A stretch of 64,000 nt of DNA, from assembly GCF_001297705.1 (NCBI RefSeq), contig NZ_LIRF01000008.1, forward strand, positions 1,143,895 to 1,207,894. Reading direction: 5' to 3'. Each line of letters starts with the position of its first letter. The first letter of the stretch is position 1. The stretch is from Chryseobacterium sp. ERMR1:04. GTDB taxonomy: Bacteria > Bacteroidota > Bacteroidia > Flavobacteriales > Weeksellaceae. The notes below the pieces were generated by a model. That model ran no database searches. It was given only the letters and a program-made list of their open reading frames with translations, and had not been told where the DNA came from. Below, one piece after another: positions 8,182 to 16,999 of this stretch. A program made the position numbers and the translations under genes.

Positions 8182-9934
8182 ACATACTCTTGTCATTCTG
8201 AATGGAGCAAAGCGTAATGAAGAATCTAAACTTGTAAAAAGAGATTCTTCCTATCGTCAGAATGACAAATACCGTAAAATAGGAGTCTCATTGTGTTTAT
8301 TTTTCATTCTTAGTCTCACATCTTGCGGTATCAGAAAATCCATCAAACATATTCCTGAGGTTAAGCAATATGCTTTAGAAGTTCCTACAGTTCATAAGAT
8401 GAATGATTCAACATTTAATTTTAATCAAAATTATCTTACCAAAAACAAACAACAGCTTTGGGAATTATATATTAAAGGAAATCCTTTACAATTAGGCTAT
8501 AACAACGGAGCACTGACTCAAAACTTAATGCAAAAACAGGAAGAGATTTTCTTTTCTAAAGTGGAAGGTTTTGTTCCGTCTAAGTTTAAGCAGAAATTAT
8601 TGAGAGGTTTTCTAAAATGGTATAACAGGAAAATGTATCTCAATGTACGGGAAGATTATCAGGCAGAATTATTCGGGTTATCTCGATATGCATCAGATAA
8701 ATATAACTTTATTGCACCTAAATATTTAAGAAGTTTATACTTACATGGCGCTCACGATATTGGTCATGCGATGCAGGATTTGATGGTGGTAGGATGCACT
8801 TCTTTAGCGGTTTGGAATGAAAACTCTGAAGACGGAGGTCTGTTGATTGGTAGAAATTTCGATTTTTATGTGGGAGATGATTTTGCTAAAAATAAATTAA
8901 TAGAATTCGTAGAGCCCGAGCAGGGAATCCCCTACATGTCGGTAAGTTGGCCAGGGATGATTGGGGTTGTTTCGGGAATGAATAAAGAAGGTATTACCGT
9001 GACGATTAATGCAGGAAAATCTAAAATTCCATTAACGGCTAAAACTCCGATTTCTTTTGTAACGAGAGAGATTCTGCAATATGCTAAAAATATTGATGAA
9101 GCGATTGCCATTGCTAAAAAGAGAAAAGTTTTTGTTTCTGAATCTATTTTGGTGGGAAGTGCAAATGATAAAAATGCAGTGATTATTGAAGTCTCACCAA
9201 ACAATTTTGGTGTTTACAGGGTTGAAAATACAGACCGAGTTTTTTGTACCAATCATTTTCAATCAGAAGCGTATAAAGATGATAAAAGAAACCAGAAACA
9301 CATTCTGGAAAGCCATTCTGAATACCGCTATGAAAAGCTTGAGGAGCTATTACAGGAAAATAAAAAACTTAATCCTGAAAAAATGGCTTCTATTCTTAGA
9401 GATAAATCAGGCTTGAAAGGGGAGAAGATTGGCTATGGAAATGAGAAGGCTATTAATCAGTTATTGGCGCATCATGCTGTGATTTTTTCGCCGGAAAAGA
9501 GATTGGTTTGGGTGTCGTCAAATCCTTATCAGTTGGGAGAATTTGTTTGCTATGACCTTAATAAAATCTTCTCAAACCAAAAATTTCAAAATGATGAATT
9601 GGCAACTTCCACCTTAAATATTCCCAAAGATCCTTTTGTAGATTCTCAAGAATTTAAAAATTTTGAGGTTTCTAAAATTATAGAATCTCAACTCAGCGAT
9701 GCAATTTCAAAAAAGGATGTTATGTTATCTGATGATGCAATTGGACATTATCAATCGTTGAATCCAGATTTTTGGTTTGTATATTATCAGGCTGGAAAAT
9801 ATTATTTTGCGAGAAAAGAATATTCAAAAGCAAGAATGGAGTTTGAAAAGGCGCTGACAAAAGAAATCACGACCGTTCCCGATAAAGAGAATGTTGAAAA
9901 ATATCTAAAGAAAACATTAAAAAAACTACAATGA
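8171..9934 (+). CDS. C45-family (acyl-CoA:6-APA acyltransferase-like) Ntn-hydrolase lipoprotein with C-terminal TPR
   Basis: 587 residues. After a 33-residue N-terminal extension comes a lipoprotein signal (GVSLCLFFILSLTSC, lipobox Cys52). The central part resembles penicillin acyltransferase-like Ntn hydrolases: the presumed autocatalytic nucleophile is Cys209 in VVGCTSLAVWNE, followed by GGLLIGRNFDF. The last ~60 residues form one or two TPR-like helical hairpins (YYQAGKYYFARKEYSKARMEFEKAL). The extension is encoded by a dispersed palindromic element (8190-8268), and no ATG remains between it and the signal peptide, so the ancestral start appears to have been displaced. It may form or cleave an ester or amide on the pigment in the periplasm; this is inference. 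Confidence 0.78.
   Translation: MKFKHTLVILNGAKRNEESKLVKRDSSYRQNDKYRKIGVSLCLFFILSLTSCGIRKSIKHIPEVKQYALEVPTVHKMNDSTFNFNQNYLTKNKQQLWELYIKGNPLQLGYNNGALTQNLMQKQEEIFFSKVEGFVPSKFKQKLLRGFLKWYNRKMYLNVREDYQAELFGLSRYASDKYNFIAPKYLRSLYLHGAHDIGHAMQDLMVVGCTSLAVWNENSEDGGLLIGRNFDFYVGDDFAKNKLIEFVEPEQGIPYMSVSWPGMIGVVSGMNKEGITVTINAGKSKIPLTAKTPISFVTREILQYAKNIDEAIAIAKKRKVFVSESILVGSANDKNAVIIEVSPNNFGVYRVENTDRVFCTNHFQSEAYKDDKRNQKHILESHSEYRYEKLEELLQENKKLNPEKMASILRDKSGLKGEKIGYGNEKAINQLLAHHAVIFSPEKRLVWVSSNPYQLGEFVCYDLNKIFSNQKFQNDELATSTLNIPKDPFVDSQEFKNFEVSKIIESQLSDAISKKDVMLSDDAIGHYQSLNPDFWFVYYQAGKYYFARKEYSKARMEFEKALTKEITTVPDKENVEKYLKKTLKKLQ
8190..8268. repeat. Dispersed palindrome, TTGTCATTCTG class, copy 1 (inside a gene start)
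   Basis: Left arm TTGTCATTCTGAATGGAGC, right arm CGTCAGAATGACAA, with an inner inverted pair GAAGAATCT/AGATTCTTC. The same architecture is found at 19421-19495 and, degenerate, at 61897-61979. Here it is translated as the first residues of the C45-family protein. Confidence 0.8.
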
Positions 9935-10296
9935 TCCCCAAAAGTATACAGTATTTATTTTCAATTCCATTCCTTATAATCGTTTGTTATTCTGTGTATT
10001 TGCTAAGTAAATACAGTTCAATTCCAGACACTATTCCTATTCAGGGATACGGAAAAAATACAGGGGGATCCGGAAGTAAATTATTCCTTTTTTCTCCGAT
10101 TATATTAAACCTGATCATTTTATGGTTCATTTGGCGAATTATTAAAAATCCGGGTAAAATTAATTTTACTTTTGAAGCGAAAGAAGAAGATCAGGAGAAA
10201 GCAAATTTTACCGTACAACTTGTGTTGGTGATTATTGCGATATTTGTCACTGTTTTTACAACCCTTTTGTTGTTCTCGGATGTTGTTTATAAATAA
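9931..10296 (+). CDS. Small membrane protein with DUF1648-like motif
   Basis: 121 residues with three predicted membrane segments (about 7-26, 50-68 and 92-115). The stretch IPDTIPIQGYGKNTGG between the first two resembles the DUF1648 motif (LPDTIPxHxxxxG) seen in SdpI-like proteins. The ATG overlaps the previous stop codon (ATGA), so it is cotranslated with the C45 protein. The function is unknown; it may be an integral membrane partner of the upstream lipoprotein. Confidence 0.75.
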   Translation: MIPKSIQYLFSIPFLIIVCYSVYLLSKYSSIPDTIPIQGYGKNTGGSGSKLFLFSPIILNLIILWFIWRIIKNPGKINFTFEAKEEDQEKANFTVQLVLVIIAIFVTVFTTLLLFSDVVYK

Positions 10297-10466
10297 TATT
10301 AATTTCCAAAGTCGTTACCTTTATTTTATGTGTTTTTTATTTTAAATGTTGCTTTCTTTAATTTGAGTTTTATCTTGTGTTTGTGGTGTATTTATTGAGT
10401 AATTAATAATTTAATATTAGTTTTGTTTTATTATTTTTATTAGTTTCTCTATTTTGGTGTAAAATA

Positions 10467-10499
10467 TTTGGCGCGTAGTTGATTTATTATTTATATTCG
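10467..10499 (+). promoter_or_regulatory. Possible promoter upstream of the diheme cytochrome gene
   Basis: TTTG (10467-10470), 21 nt, then TATATTCG (10492-10499), one base off TAnnTTTG. The 216-bp gap 10297-10512 has no terminator hairpin that I can see, but it is very T-rich on the plus strand. Confidence 0.35.
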
Positions 10500-10512
10500 T
10501 TTCCTTAAAACC

Positions 10513-11613
10513 ATGAAACGAATGAGAAAAAAATATTTTTTATCTCTTGTATTTTTATTGATGCTATTTTCTTGTAAAGATGAGAAAATGGAAGGGGTAG
10601 AAGTTGAGAGTTCTTTTGTTAATTTTGACATCAATGCAGTTCCTTACGCTAAACTGTCTACATATGCATTTTTTACCGGCGAACTAAAAAACTTAACGCC
10701 ATCTAGCAAAGTAATTCCTTATGAACCTGCCAGTTCGCTATTTACAGACTACGCTCTTAAAAAAAGATTTATTTGGATGCCACAAGGCGTAAAAGCGACT
10801 TATGACGCAGATGATAAAACACTGAATTTTCCTGTAGGAACTGTTTTAATAAAAAGCTTTTATTATAATACCGTACAGCCTAATAATACGACCAAAATAT
10901 TGGAAACCCGATTAATGATTAGAAAATCAAGCGGTTGGGTGTTTGCAGAATATGTGTGGAATGATGATCAGACAGAGGCCAATCTGGTAGCCGGAACAGA
11001 TTTTACGAGTGGGAGTTCTAAAAATATTACTTTCAAGAAAGAGAATAATGAGGTGATGGCAATAGAGTACAGAATTCCTTCTGAATCAGAATGCCTTGCT
11101 TGTCATAAACTGGATAATAAGCCGATTCCCATTGGTGTAAAACCTCAAAATCTAAATACAACTTACACGTACTCAGGAGGAGTTAAAAATCAATTACAAA
11201 AATTAGTAGATGAAGGCTATTTGCTAAGTTATCCTTCTAGTATTGTTTCTACGGTTAATTACAAAGATACCAGTAAGCCTTTAGATATAAGATTACGCTC
11301 TTATGTAGACATCAACTGTGCGCATTGTCATCAACAGAATGCGCGTTGTGATTATCGTGCTATACGCTTGGGTTTTAGTCAAACGACCAATCTTACCAAT
11401 ATGGGAGTTTGTGTGATGGCAGATGAGCCGCAAGGTCCTTCATTAGAAAGAATTATAACACCGGGAAATCATAATAAGTCGGTAATGAACTTTAGACTCA
11501 ACTCTGTAGATGAGAGTAATAGAATGCCTTTGCTAGGAAGAACCATTGTACACGATGAAGGGGTAGAACTTTTAAAGCAATGGATCAATTCACTGAATCA
11601 AAACTGTCCTTAA
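10513..11613 (+). CDS. SO2930-type diheme c-type cytochrome lipoprotein
   Basis: 366 residues. Lipoprotein signal with Cys21 (LLMLFSCKD). Two haem c sites: CLACH at 194-198 and CAHCH at 269-273. The domain arrangement and phrases such as PVGTVLIKSFYY, IPSESECLACHK and INCAHCHQQNARCD match the family annotated as SO2930/TIGR03806 diheme cytochromes. It should be a periplasm-facing electron carrier or haem enzyme. It is followed 25 bp later by an FG-GAP/ASPIC-UnbV protein. It has no obvious role in flexirubin synthesis, so it may be a separate two-gene unit between the arms. Confidence 0.82.
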   Translation: MKRMRKKYFLSLVFLLMLFSCKDEKMEGVEVESSFVNFDINAVPYAKLSTYAFFTGELKNLTPSSKVIPYEPASSLFTDYALKKRFIWMPQGVKATYDADDKTLNFPVGTVLIKSFYYNTVQPNNTTKILETRLMIRKSSGWVFAEYVWNDDQTEANLVAGTDFTSGSSKNITFKKENNEVMAIEYRIPSESECLACHKLDNKPIPIGVKPQNLNTTYTYSGGVKNQLQKLVDEGYLLSYPSSIVSTVNYKDTSKPLDIRLRSYVDINCAHCHQQNARCDYRAIRLGFSQTTNLTNMGVCVMADEPQGPSLERIITPGNHNKSVMNFRLNSVDESNRMPLLGRTIVHDEGVELLKQWINSLNQNCP

Positions 11614-11638
11614 AAACGAATAACCAAAATGAAAAAAT

Positions 11639-13651
11639 ATGAGAAAAATAGTATCCTTTTTTGTTATATTATGTAATATAACATGGGGAATAGCTCAACT
11701 TACATGTGCTTCCGCAATAGATATTACTCCAGGAACTTATACGGCTCCTTTAATTACGGGAACACCACCTCCCACAGTTTGTAATTTGGGTACTCCCGCA
11801 CAAGCAGCAATTTGGTATAAATATACAGCTACAGCAAATAAGAGTGTTACTGTTTCTTCGGTAATTGCAGGACAAAATGTAGATACAAGATTAATGGTAT
11901 TTGCAGGAAGTTGTGGAGTATTAGCATGTGTGGCCGCGAATGATGACTCTACCGGGACTTCTTCAAAGGTTACCTTTGGAGCTGTTGCCGGAAATACCTA
12001 TTATGTGGTATTCGATAGCAGATGGACTAATTTAGGGTTTAATTTTACCGTGGCTGAAGGGCCACCTATTATCAATAGGCTTTCGTTTAATTCTCAGCCG
12101 GTTACAGCATCCGGTAGTTACAATAACTGTGTGGTAGATATGAATGGAGATTATTTGGATGATATTGTCTCTGTAGTAAATAATACTCAAATCGTTATCT
12201 CTTATCAACAGCCGGGAGGCGGATTTAATAATGTTACCTATGCAATTCCTAGTTCTATTATATTGCCTTCATGGAGCATTGCAGCCGGAGATTATGACAA
12301 TAACGGTTTTAATGACCTGATGTATGGATCGGGAAGCGGGATTGCTTTTGTAAAAGCTAATGCTGATGGAACGGGCTTTACTATCGATAGAAAACCGCAA
12401 TCTTTTTTAGTTCAGAGAACTAATTTTATAGATATCAATAAAGATGGAAAACTAGATGCTTTCGTATGTGATGATAATGCTCCGAACAGGTTTTATTTGA
12501 ATGACGGAACCAATATGAACCATAATCAGGGAGGGCTAGGTGATTTTCCTTCCGGAGGAAACTATGGTTCTATTTGGGTAGATTATGATAATGACGGGGA
12601 TATGGATCTCTATATAGCCAAATGCAGTGGAGGAGGCTCTGGGCCTGGTGGAAATATTGATGAATTGCTGAGAAATAATGGTGATGGAACCTTCACAAAT
12701 GTTGCCGCCGACGCCAATATGGCAAATCCTACTCAGACATGGTCTGCTGCTTGGGGAGATTTTAATAATGATGGTTGGATGGACGCTGTTGTAGGAATCA
12801 ATGCTACAACCAACGGGCTGAGCAAAGTGATGAAGAATAATGGGGATGGTACATTTACCGATAAATCAGTAGGTTCGGGTTATGATATAATTAATACTTC
12901 GAGCAGAGAATATGTTGCTTATGATTTTGATAATGATGGATTTCTGGATGTTTTAGGCGCAGGAAATACAATCATGTTTGGAAATGGTGATTTTACTTTT
13001 ACTCCGAATGCTACTGCTTACAACGTAAATACGATTAAGCGTCCCATTGGAGATCTTAATAATGATGGTTTTCTGGATATTCAGAATGGAAATACCATTC
13101 TTATGAATGCAGGAAATACCAATAAATGGCTTAAAGTAACCTTACAGGGAACCCAAAGTAACAGAAATGGGATTGGGGCAAGAGTGGAGATCTATGGAGC
13201 TTGGGGAAAACAAATTCGAGATGTACAAAGTGGAGTAGGATTCGGAAATATGAATACACTGAATACTCATTTCGGCATTGGTCAGGCTACAGCCATTACA
13301 AAAGTGATTGTGAAATGGCCTTCAGGTTTGGTTGATACCATTTATAATGTAACACCTAATACAACATTACATGTGGTTGAAGGATCTTATTTAGGAGTTA
13401 AAGACGTTCAGGCTACTCAGGAATTATTCACGGTGTATCCAAATCCGAGTGATGATATTGTTAATTTTAAAACTAAAAATGATCTTATCCTAACGGATGC
13501 GAAAGTATATGAAATGAGTGGTAGAATGGTTTTACAGGCGAAAGTTGAAAGAAATTCAATCTCAATCAAACAATTAAATTCTGGTGTGTATATGCTTGTT
13601 TTAGTTGATAAGAATGGAAAGACATATTCTCAGAAGCTAACAAAAAAATAA
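11639..13651 (+). CDS. Secreted FG-GAP/VCBS and ASPIC/UnbV protein with T9SS sorting domain
   Basis: 670 residues with signal peptide KIVSFFVILCNITWGIAQ. Residues ~25-140 form a beta-sandwich-like region; ~150-490 contains FG-GAP/VCBS repeats with acidic Ca-binding loops (DYDNDGDMDLYI, DFDNDGFLDVLG, DLNNDGFLDIQ). An ASPIC/UnbV domain follows (GIGARVEIYG, HFGIGQATAITKVIVKWPSG). The last ~75 residues are a type A T9SS sorting domain beginning YPNPSDDIVNFK. It is probably exported across the outer membrane and anchored or released. Co-localisation with the diheme cytochrome suggests a joint extracellular redox role, which is unproven. Confidence 0.85.
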   Translation: MRKIVSFFVILCNITWGIAQLTCASAIDITPGTYTAPLITGTPPPTVCNLGTPAQAAIWYKYTATANKSVTVSSVIAGQNVDTRLMVFAGSCGVLACVAANDDSTGTSSKVTFGAVAGNTYYVVFDSRWTNLGFNFTVAEGPPIINRLSFNSQPVTASGSYNNCVVDMNGDYLDDIVSVVNNTQIVISYQQPGGGFNNVTYAIPSSIILPSWSIAAGDYDNNGFNDLMYGSGSGIAFVKANADGTGFTIDRKPQSFLVQRTNFIDINKDGKLDAFVCDDNAPNRFYLNDGTNMNHNQGGLGDFPSGGNYGSIWVDYDNDGDMDLYIAKCSGGGSGPGGNIDELLRNNGDGTFTNVAADANMANPTQTWSAAWGDFNNDGWMDAVVGINATTNGLSKVMKNNGDGTFTDKSVGSGYDIINTSSREYVAYDFDNDGFLDVLGAGNTIMFGNGDFTFTPNATAYNVNTIKRPIGDLNNDGFLDIQNGNTILMNAGNTNKWLKVTLQGTQSNRNGIGARVEIYGAWGKQIRDVQSGVGFGNMNTLNTHFGIGQATAITKVIVKWPSGLVDTIYNVTPNTTLHVVEGSYLGVKDVQATQELFTVYPNPSDDIVNFKTKNDLILTDAKVYEMSGRMVLQAKVERNSISIKQLNSGVYMLVLVDKNGKTYSQKLTKK

Positions 13652-13675
13652 AACATAATTTATTCTTCATAACTC

Positions 13676-13706
13676 ACTGCAAGGTCGAAAGGCTTTGCAG
13701 TTTTTA
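13676..13706. terminator. Bidirectional terminator between convergent genes
   Basis: CTGCAAGG...GCTTTGCAG hairpin followed by TTTTT on the plus strand. It lies between the convergent stops of the FG-GAP protein and the glycosyltransferase, the meeting point of the two cluster arms. Confidence 0.7.
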
Positions 13707-13723
13707 TGTAAAAGAGTGTTGAA

Positions 13724-14896
13724 TTATTTATTATCAGGGCTCACTTTATTCAAGAACAGGAAAGTGGCCGTTCCTAAAATCAAAGACATTGAACTTGCCA
13801 AAATCAGACTTCCGATTACATATTGAAGAAGATTATTTTTAATAAGCTCAAAGTTAAGTTCACTGCTTAAAATATTACTGTCTCCATGCACAAAAGGAGC
13901 GCCTAAAAATAGAGAAGCAGCAATAACAAAAGGAATTAATGGAGGTAAGCTCACATTGGATGCAACAAAAGCCAAGACCTTGTTCAGTTTAAAAAGCACG
14001 GACAAAGAAATCACCAATAAGGTCTGAAATCCCCATAACGGGCAAAGGCCTATAAAAACCCCAAGCGCGATGGAGAAAGCTTTTGTACGGTTGCTTCCAT
14101 CGCTTTCTAAAACATCTTCTTTGATGAATCTTTTAAAACTCTTTTTTCTGAAATTATTTATGAAATTTCTCGGAATAATATAAAGCAAAGTAATGGTTAC
14201 CAAGATGGTATTCAGAATACTGATTCTTGTGAAATCTTTGAATGGTCTGAAATGCGAAACCCTTTCTGCAGGATCATACAACACTTTTATAGGAACATTT
14301 TTTACCGGAACGTGCCTCCAGGCTGTTCTTACAATAATTTCAATCTCAAATTCGAATTTTGGGGTAAAATATTTCTTTGGAATTTTATGTAAAGGATATA
14401 AACGATAGCCAGATTGGGTATCTTCCAGCTTAATACCAGTTTCAAACCAAAACCAGAAATTAGAAAAACGATTTCCAAAACTGCTTTTCTTTGGAATTCC
14501 GTCTTGCGACATATTTCGGTTTCCGATGAGTAAAACGTCCTGCTCTTCATTTAGTAAAGCTTCCACAAAAACCGGAAGGTCATCAGGATAATGCTGGCCA
14601 TCAGAATCAATCGTTATTGCATAATCAAAACCTAATTCCTTTGCCTTTCTGAAGCCTATTTTAAGTCCATTTCCTTTGCCTTTATTCTCAGGCAGGGAAA
14701 TCGTTGTAATTTGAGAATAATGACCGAGGATTTGATGAGTAGAATCCGTAGACCCGTCATTGATCACAATGATATTTTCGGTATACTCTAAAACACCATC
14801 AATTACTCTTCTCAGAGTTTTCTCGTTGTTGTAAGTAGGGATTAAAATACAAATCTTTTTTTCAGAAATTGCATTTTGTACTTCAGGAAGGGTCAT
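13724..14896 (-). CDS. Family 2 glycosyltransferase with C-terminal DUF2062
   Basis: 390 residues. The N-terminal ~230 residues are a GT-A domain: IPTYNNEKTLRRVIDGVL at about 19-36 and the metal-binding DSDGQH around 98-103. After ~260 there is a membrane domain with several hydrophobic helices (FSIALGVFIGLCPLWGFQTLL), typical of DUF2062. GT2-DUF2062 fusions are conserved in aryl-polyene and flexirubin clusters, where they may glycosylate a lipid carrier or the pigment. It is the last gene of the minus arm, 4 bp after the preceding small gene. Confidence 0.85.
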   Translation of the reverse strand: MTLPEVQNAISEKKICILIPTYNNEKTLRRVIDGVLEYTENIIVINDGSTDSTHQILGHYSQITTISLPENKGKGNGLKIGFRKAKELGFDYAITIDSDGQHYPDDLPVFVEALLNEEQDVLLIGNRNMSQDGIPKKSSFGNRFSNFWFWFETGIKLEDTQSGYRLYPLHKIPKKYFTPKFEFEIEIIVRTAWRHVPVKNVPIKVLYDPAERVSHFRPFKDFTRISILNTILVTITLLYIIPRNFINNFRKKSFKRFIKEDVLESDGSNRTKAFSIALGVFIGLCPLWGFQTLLVISLSVLFKLNKVLAFVASNVSLPPLIPFVIAASLFLGAPFVHGDSNILSSELNFELIKNNLLQYVIGSLILASSMSLILGTATFLFLNKVSPDNK

Positions 14897-14900
14897 TGTT

Positions 14901-15377
14901 TTATTTTAATGATGCTTTTTCAGTATCAGACATGGTTTTAGATTGTACAGCAAACTTTTTGATATAACTTTTCATGGCTGTATTCTGCTTTCCATAGTTG
15001 CTTAAAATGAATGCTTTATCATCTTTCAATCCGCCTCTGTATCCTACAATTTTGGGGATATTTTCCTGAACGCTTAGTCTTATCAAATGTAATTCAATAT
15101 TGTTAGGATTAGATTTAATAATACTTTCAAGATCCGTTGCTCCGGATTTTACAAGTGCTTTTCTGTTTTGTTTAACAATTTTAGCCTCCATGATTTTTGC
15201 AGCAGCTTTATAACCAGTCGTCACCGCATCGGAACCAGATTGTTTTTCGGCATTACTAATAAATGCCTGTGTATTTTCGTTGGATTGATTGGCCTTTGCA
15301 TAGCTGTTTCTTAATGACTCCAAATCATTTTGAAAGAAAAATATAAAAGCTGTGATGAATGATAAGATCAATTTCAT
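14901..15377 (-). CDS. Small exported protein of unknown function
   Basis: 158 residues with an N-terminal hydrophobic signal (LILSFITAFIFFF) but no lipobox. The remainder is helical and charged, with YKAAAKIMEAKIVKQNRKALVKSG and IELHLIRLSVQENIPKIVGYRGGLKDDKAFI; it looks like a small periplasmic helical protein. It overlaps the FabZ-like gene by an ATGA junction. Uncharacterised proteins of this kind recur in flexirubin clusters; I cannot assign a function. Confidence 0.7.
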   Translation of the reverse strand: MKLILSFITAFIFFFQNDLESLRNSYAKANQSNENTQAFISNAEKQSGSDAVTTGYKAAAKIMEAKIVKQNRKALVKSGATDLESIIKSNPNNIELHLIRLSVQENIPKIVGYRGGLKDDKAFILSNYGKQNTAMKSYIKKFAVQSKTMSDTEKASLK

Positions 15378-15754
15378 GATGTCAATTTTTTATAGTGTAC
15401 AGACATTTTTAGTGCAATTGTCTCGCCAAATAAAGTGGTGTTTTTTACTTTCACTTCATCATCACTTTCATTAATATCCAATTGTAACGTTAAATCTGGG
15501 GTTTCAAATGGGTTAATAATCGCCATGAATTTCACATTCGAAGCAGATTTTAAAAATAACGATGCACCTGTAAATTCTTCAGTTAATTCTTTTACGATCT
15601 GCATCATGCAAACTCCTGGAGTTACAGGATTTCCCGGGAAATGCCCATTAAAAATATCATGATCTTTATTGAGCGTGATATGAGCAATGAAACGTCCGTT
15701 TTCTTCTTTTTCTGATGATTGTAAGGTGTAAAAGTCTGTAAGAATAGTCTGCAT
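15374..15754 (-). CDS. FabZ/FabA-like 3-hydroxyacyl-ACP dehydratase (hot-dog fold)
   Basis: 126 residues. The signature HFPGNPVTPGVCMMQIV (about 38-54) is the dehydratase central-helix motif, with the catalytic His in GHFPG. It should dehydrate 3-hydroxyacyl-ACP in polyene synthesis. It is one of three small hot-dog proteins in the minus arm (the others are at 27806 and 28255) and is located between an outer-membrane protein and a small exported protein. Confidence 0.85.
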   Translation of the reverse strand: MQTILTDFYTLQSSEKEENGRFIAHITLNKDHDIFNGHFPGNPVTPGVCMMQIVKELTEEFTGASLFLKSASNVKFMAIINPFETPDLTLQLDINESDDEVKVKNTTLFGETIALKMSVHYKKLTS

Positions 15755-15758
15755 AAAA

Positions 15759-16355
15759 TTATTTTTTCATGTTAAATGTATAGTAAACGCCCGCCTGAAA
15801 AGTAACGTTTGTATGATTGTCATAGAAGCTGTAAACAGGAACAAAGCCTTTTTTTACTCTTGCTTCAACCCCAAAGTTTTTTGTAATGTCATATCCTAAA
15901 CCGGCTGTAATTCCTAAATCTATTTCGCTTTCCGGATCAAAATTTTTCTTGTCAACAACAAATTCCAAGGTTGGCCCTACAAGAACGTTGAATTTATTGA
16001 AATAAAATTTATTAACCAATTGAAGTCCTAAATAAGAAACAGAAAGTGTTTGTCCGTTCCAGTTGTTAACATTGGTTTCAAACTTTGCTCCCTGTCTCGA
16101 ATAATTAATTTCCGGCTGTAAAGCATAAAATTTTGCAAAACGAATATTTCCTAGAAATCCAATATAAAACTCGGTTTTAGTTTTAAAATCCATGCTCATA
16201 TTCGCGTTTGGAGAATCTGGCCAGTAGAATGTTTGATTTTCATTATTGGTAAAATGCGAAAAATTCGCTCCTGCTCTTATTCCCGGGTTAAAAGTCACCT
16301 GAGCAAAAGATAAAGTGGCAAATAAAGCAAAGAGTAAAAGTGCCGTTTTTTTCAT
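15759..16355 (-). CDS. Outer-membrane beta-barrel protein (PorT-like)
   Basis: 198 residues with a signal peptide (KKTALLLFALFATLSFAQ). The mature part has alternating hydrophobic strands and ends in TFQAGVYYTFNMKK, consistent with an eight-stranded barrel of the Bacteroidota outer-membrane PorT/OMP_b-brl class. It may provide a surface path or anchor for the pigment, which resides in the outer membrane. Transcribed with the LolA-like and lipoprotein genes. Confidence 0.82.
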   Translation of the reverse strand: MKKTALLLFALFATLSFAQVTFNPGIRAGANFSHFTNNENQTFYWPDSPNANMSMDFKTKTEFYIGFLGNIRFAKFYALQPEINYSRQGAKFETNVNNWNGQTLSVSYLGLQLVNKFYFNKFNVLVGPTLEFVVDKKNFDPESEIDLGITAGLGYDITKNFGVEARVKKGFVPVYSFYDNHTNVTFQAGVYYTFNMKK

Positions 16356-16363
16356 GTTAAAAA

Positions 16364-16999
16364 TTATTCGGTTTCGGTTATTTGAAATAGTTTTATATTG
16401 ATCTTGAAATCTTTATGTTGAAGATTCAAACTATCCGCGAAGATATGTTTTTTTGCTTCAAAAGTGAAATCGATTTTTTCCTTATTGTTTTTGGTATAAA
16501 TGATCTGATTCAGCAATCCATTTTCTTTATTGAAGAACAGATAATATTGTTTCTTATCCAATTTTGAAAGATAAATTTTCGATTTTTCATTCTCAAAACT
16601 TTCACTAACAGGGTATTTCTGTTTTAGCAATTGCTGAAAATCATTCTTTAAAAAATTAATGACAATCTTTTTATCTAAGTCTGCTAAAACATAATTCAGT
16701 TTAAAATTATCTCCGGAAATTTCAAAATCAATTAATTTATTTCCAAAATCAGAGGTTAATACAACACGGTGTGTCGCATCATTGATCTTTTTGATAATCA
16801 GAATTCCGCTTACATGGTTTTTATAAATATCCATCTGACATTTATATATGTAATCTTCATTTGACGAAAAGTATAAATTTTCAACGGTCTTCTCAGAAGT
16901 TGAAACTGATTTTGCATCTGAAAGTTTATAGGTTTTACACGAAACAAACAGAAGAAAAATTAGGCTATAAAGAAAATTCTGAAGCAGAAATCGGCGCAT
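16364..16999 (-). CDS. Uncharacterised lipoprotein
   Basis: 211 residues if the ATG at 16999 (MRRFLLQN) is used; a longer start at 17023 gives 219. A lipoprotein signal ends in LLFVSCKTYK. The mature part is beta-rich with no motif I recognise; it resembles the LolA/LolB-type half-barrel in strand pattern only. It overlaps the end of the LolA-like gene by about 35 bp. In aryl-polyene clusters a LolA-like protein is commonly paired with a small lipoprotein, so a LolB-like acceptor role is possible. Confidence 0.7.
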   Translation of the reverse strand: MRRFLLQNFLYSLIFLLFVSCKTYKLSDAKSVSTSEKTVENLYFSSNEDYIYKCQMDIYKNHVSGILIIKKINDATHRVVLTSDFGNKLIDFEISGDNFKLNYVLADLDKKIVINFLKNDFQQLLKQKYPVSESFENEKSKIYLSKLDKKQYYLFFNKENGLLNQIIYTKNNKEKIDFTFEAKKHIFADSLNLQHKDFKINIKLFQITETE

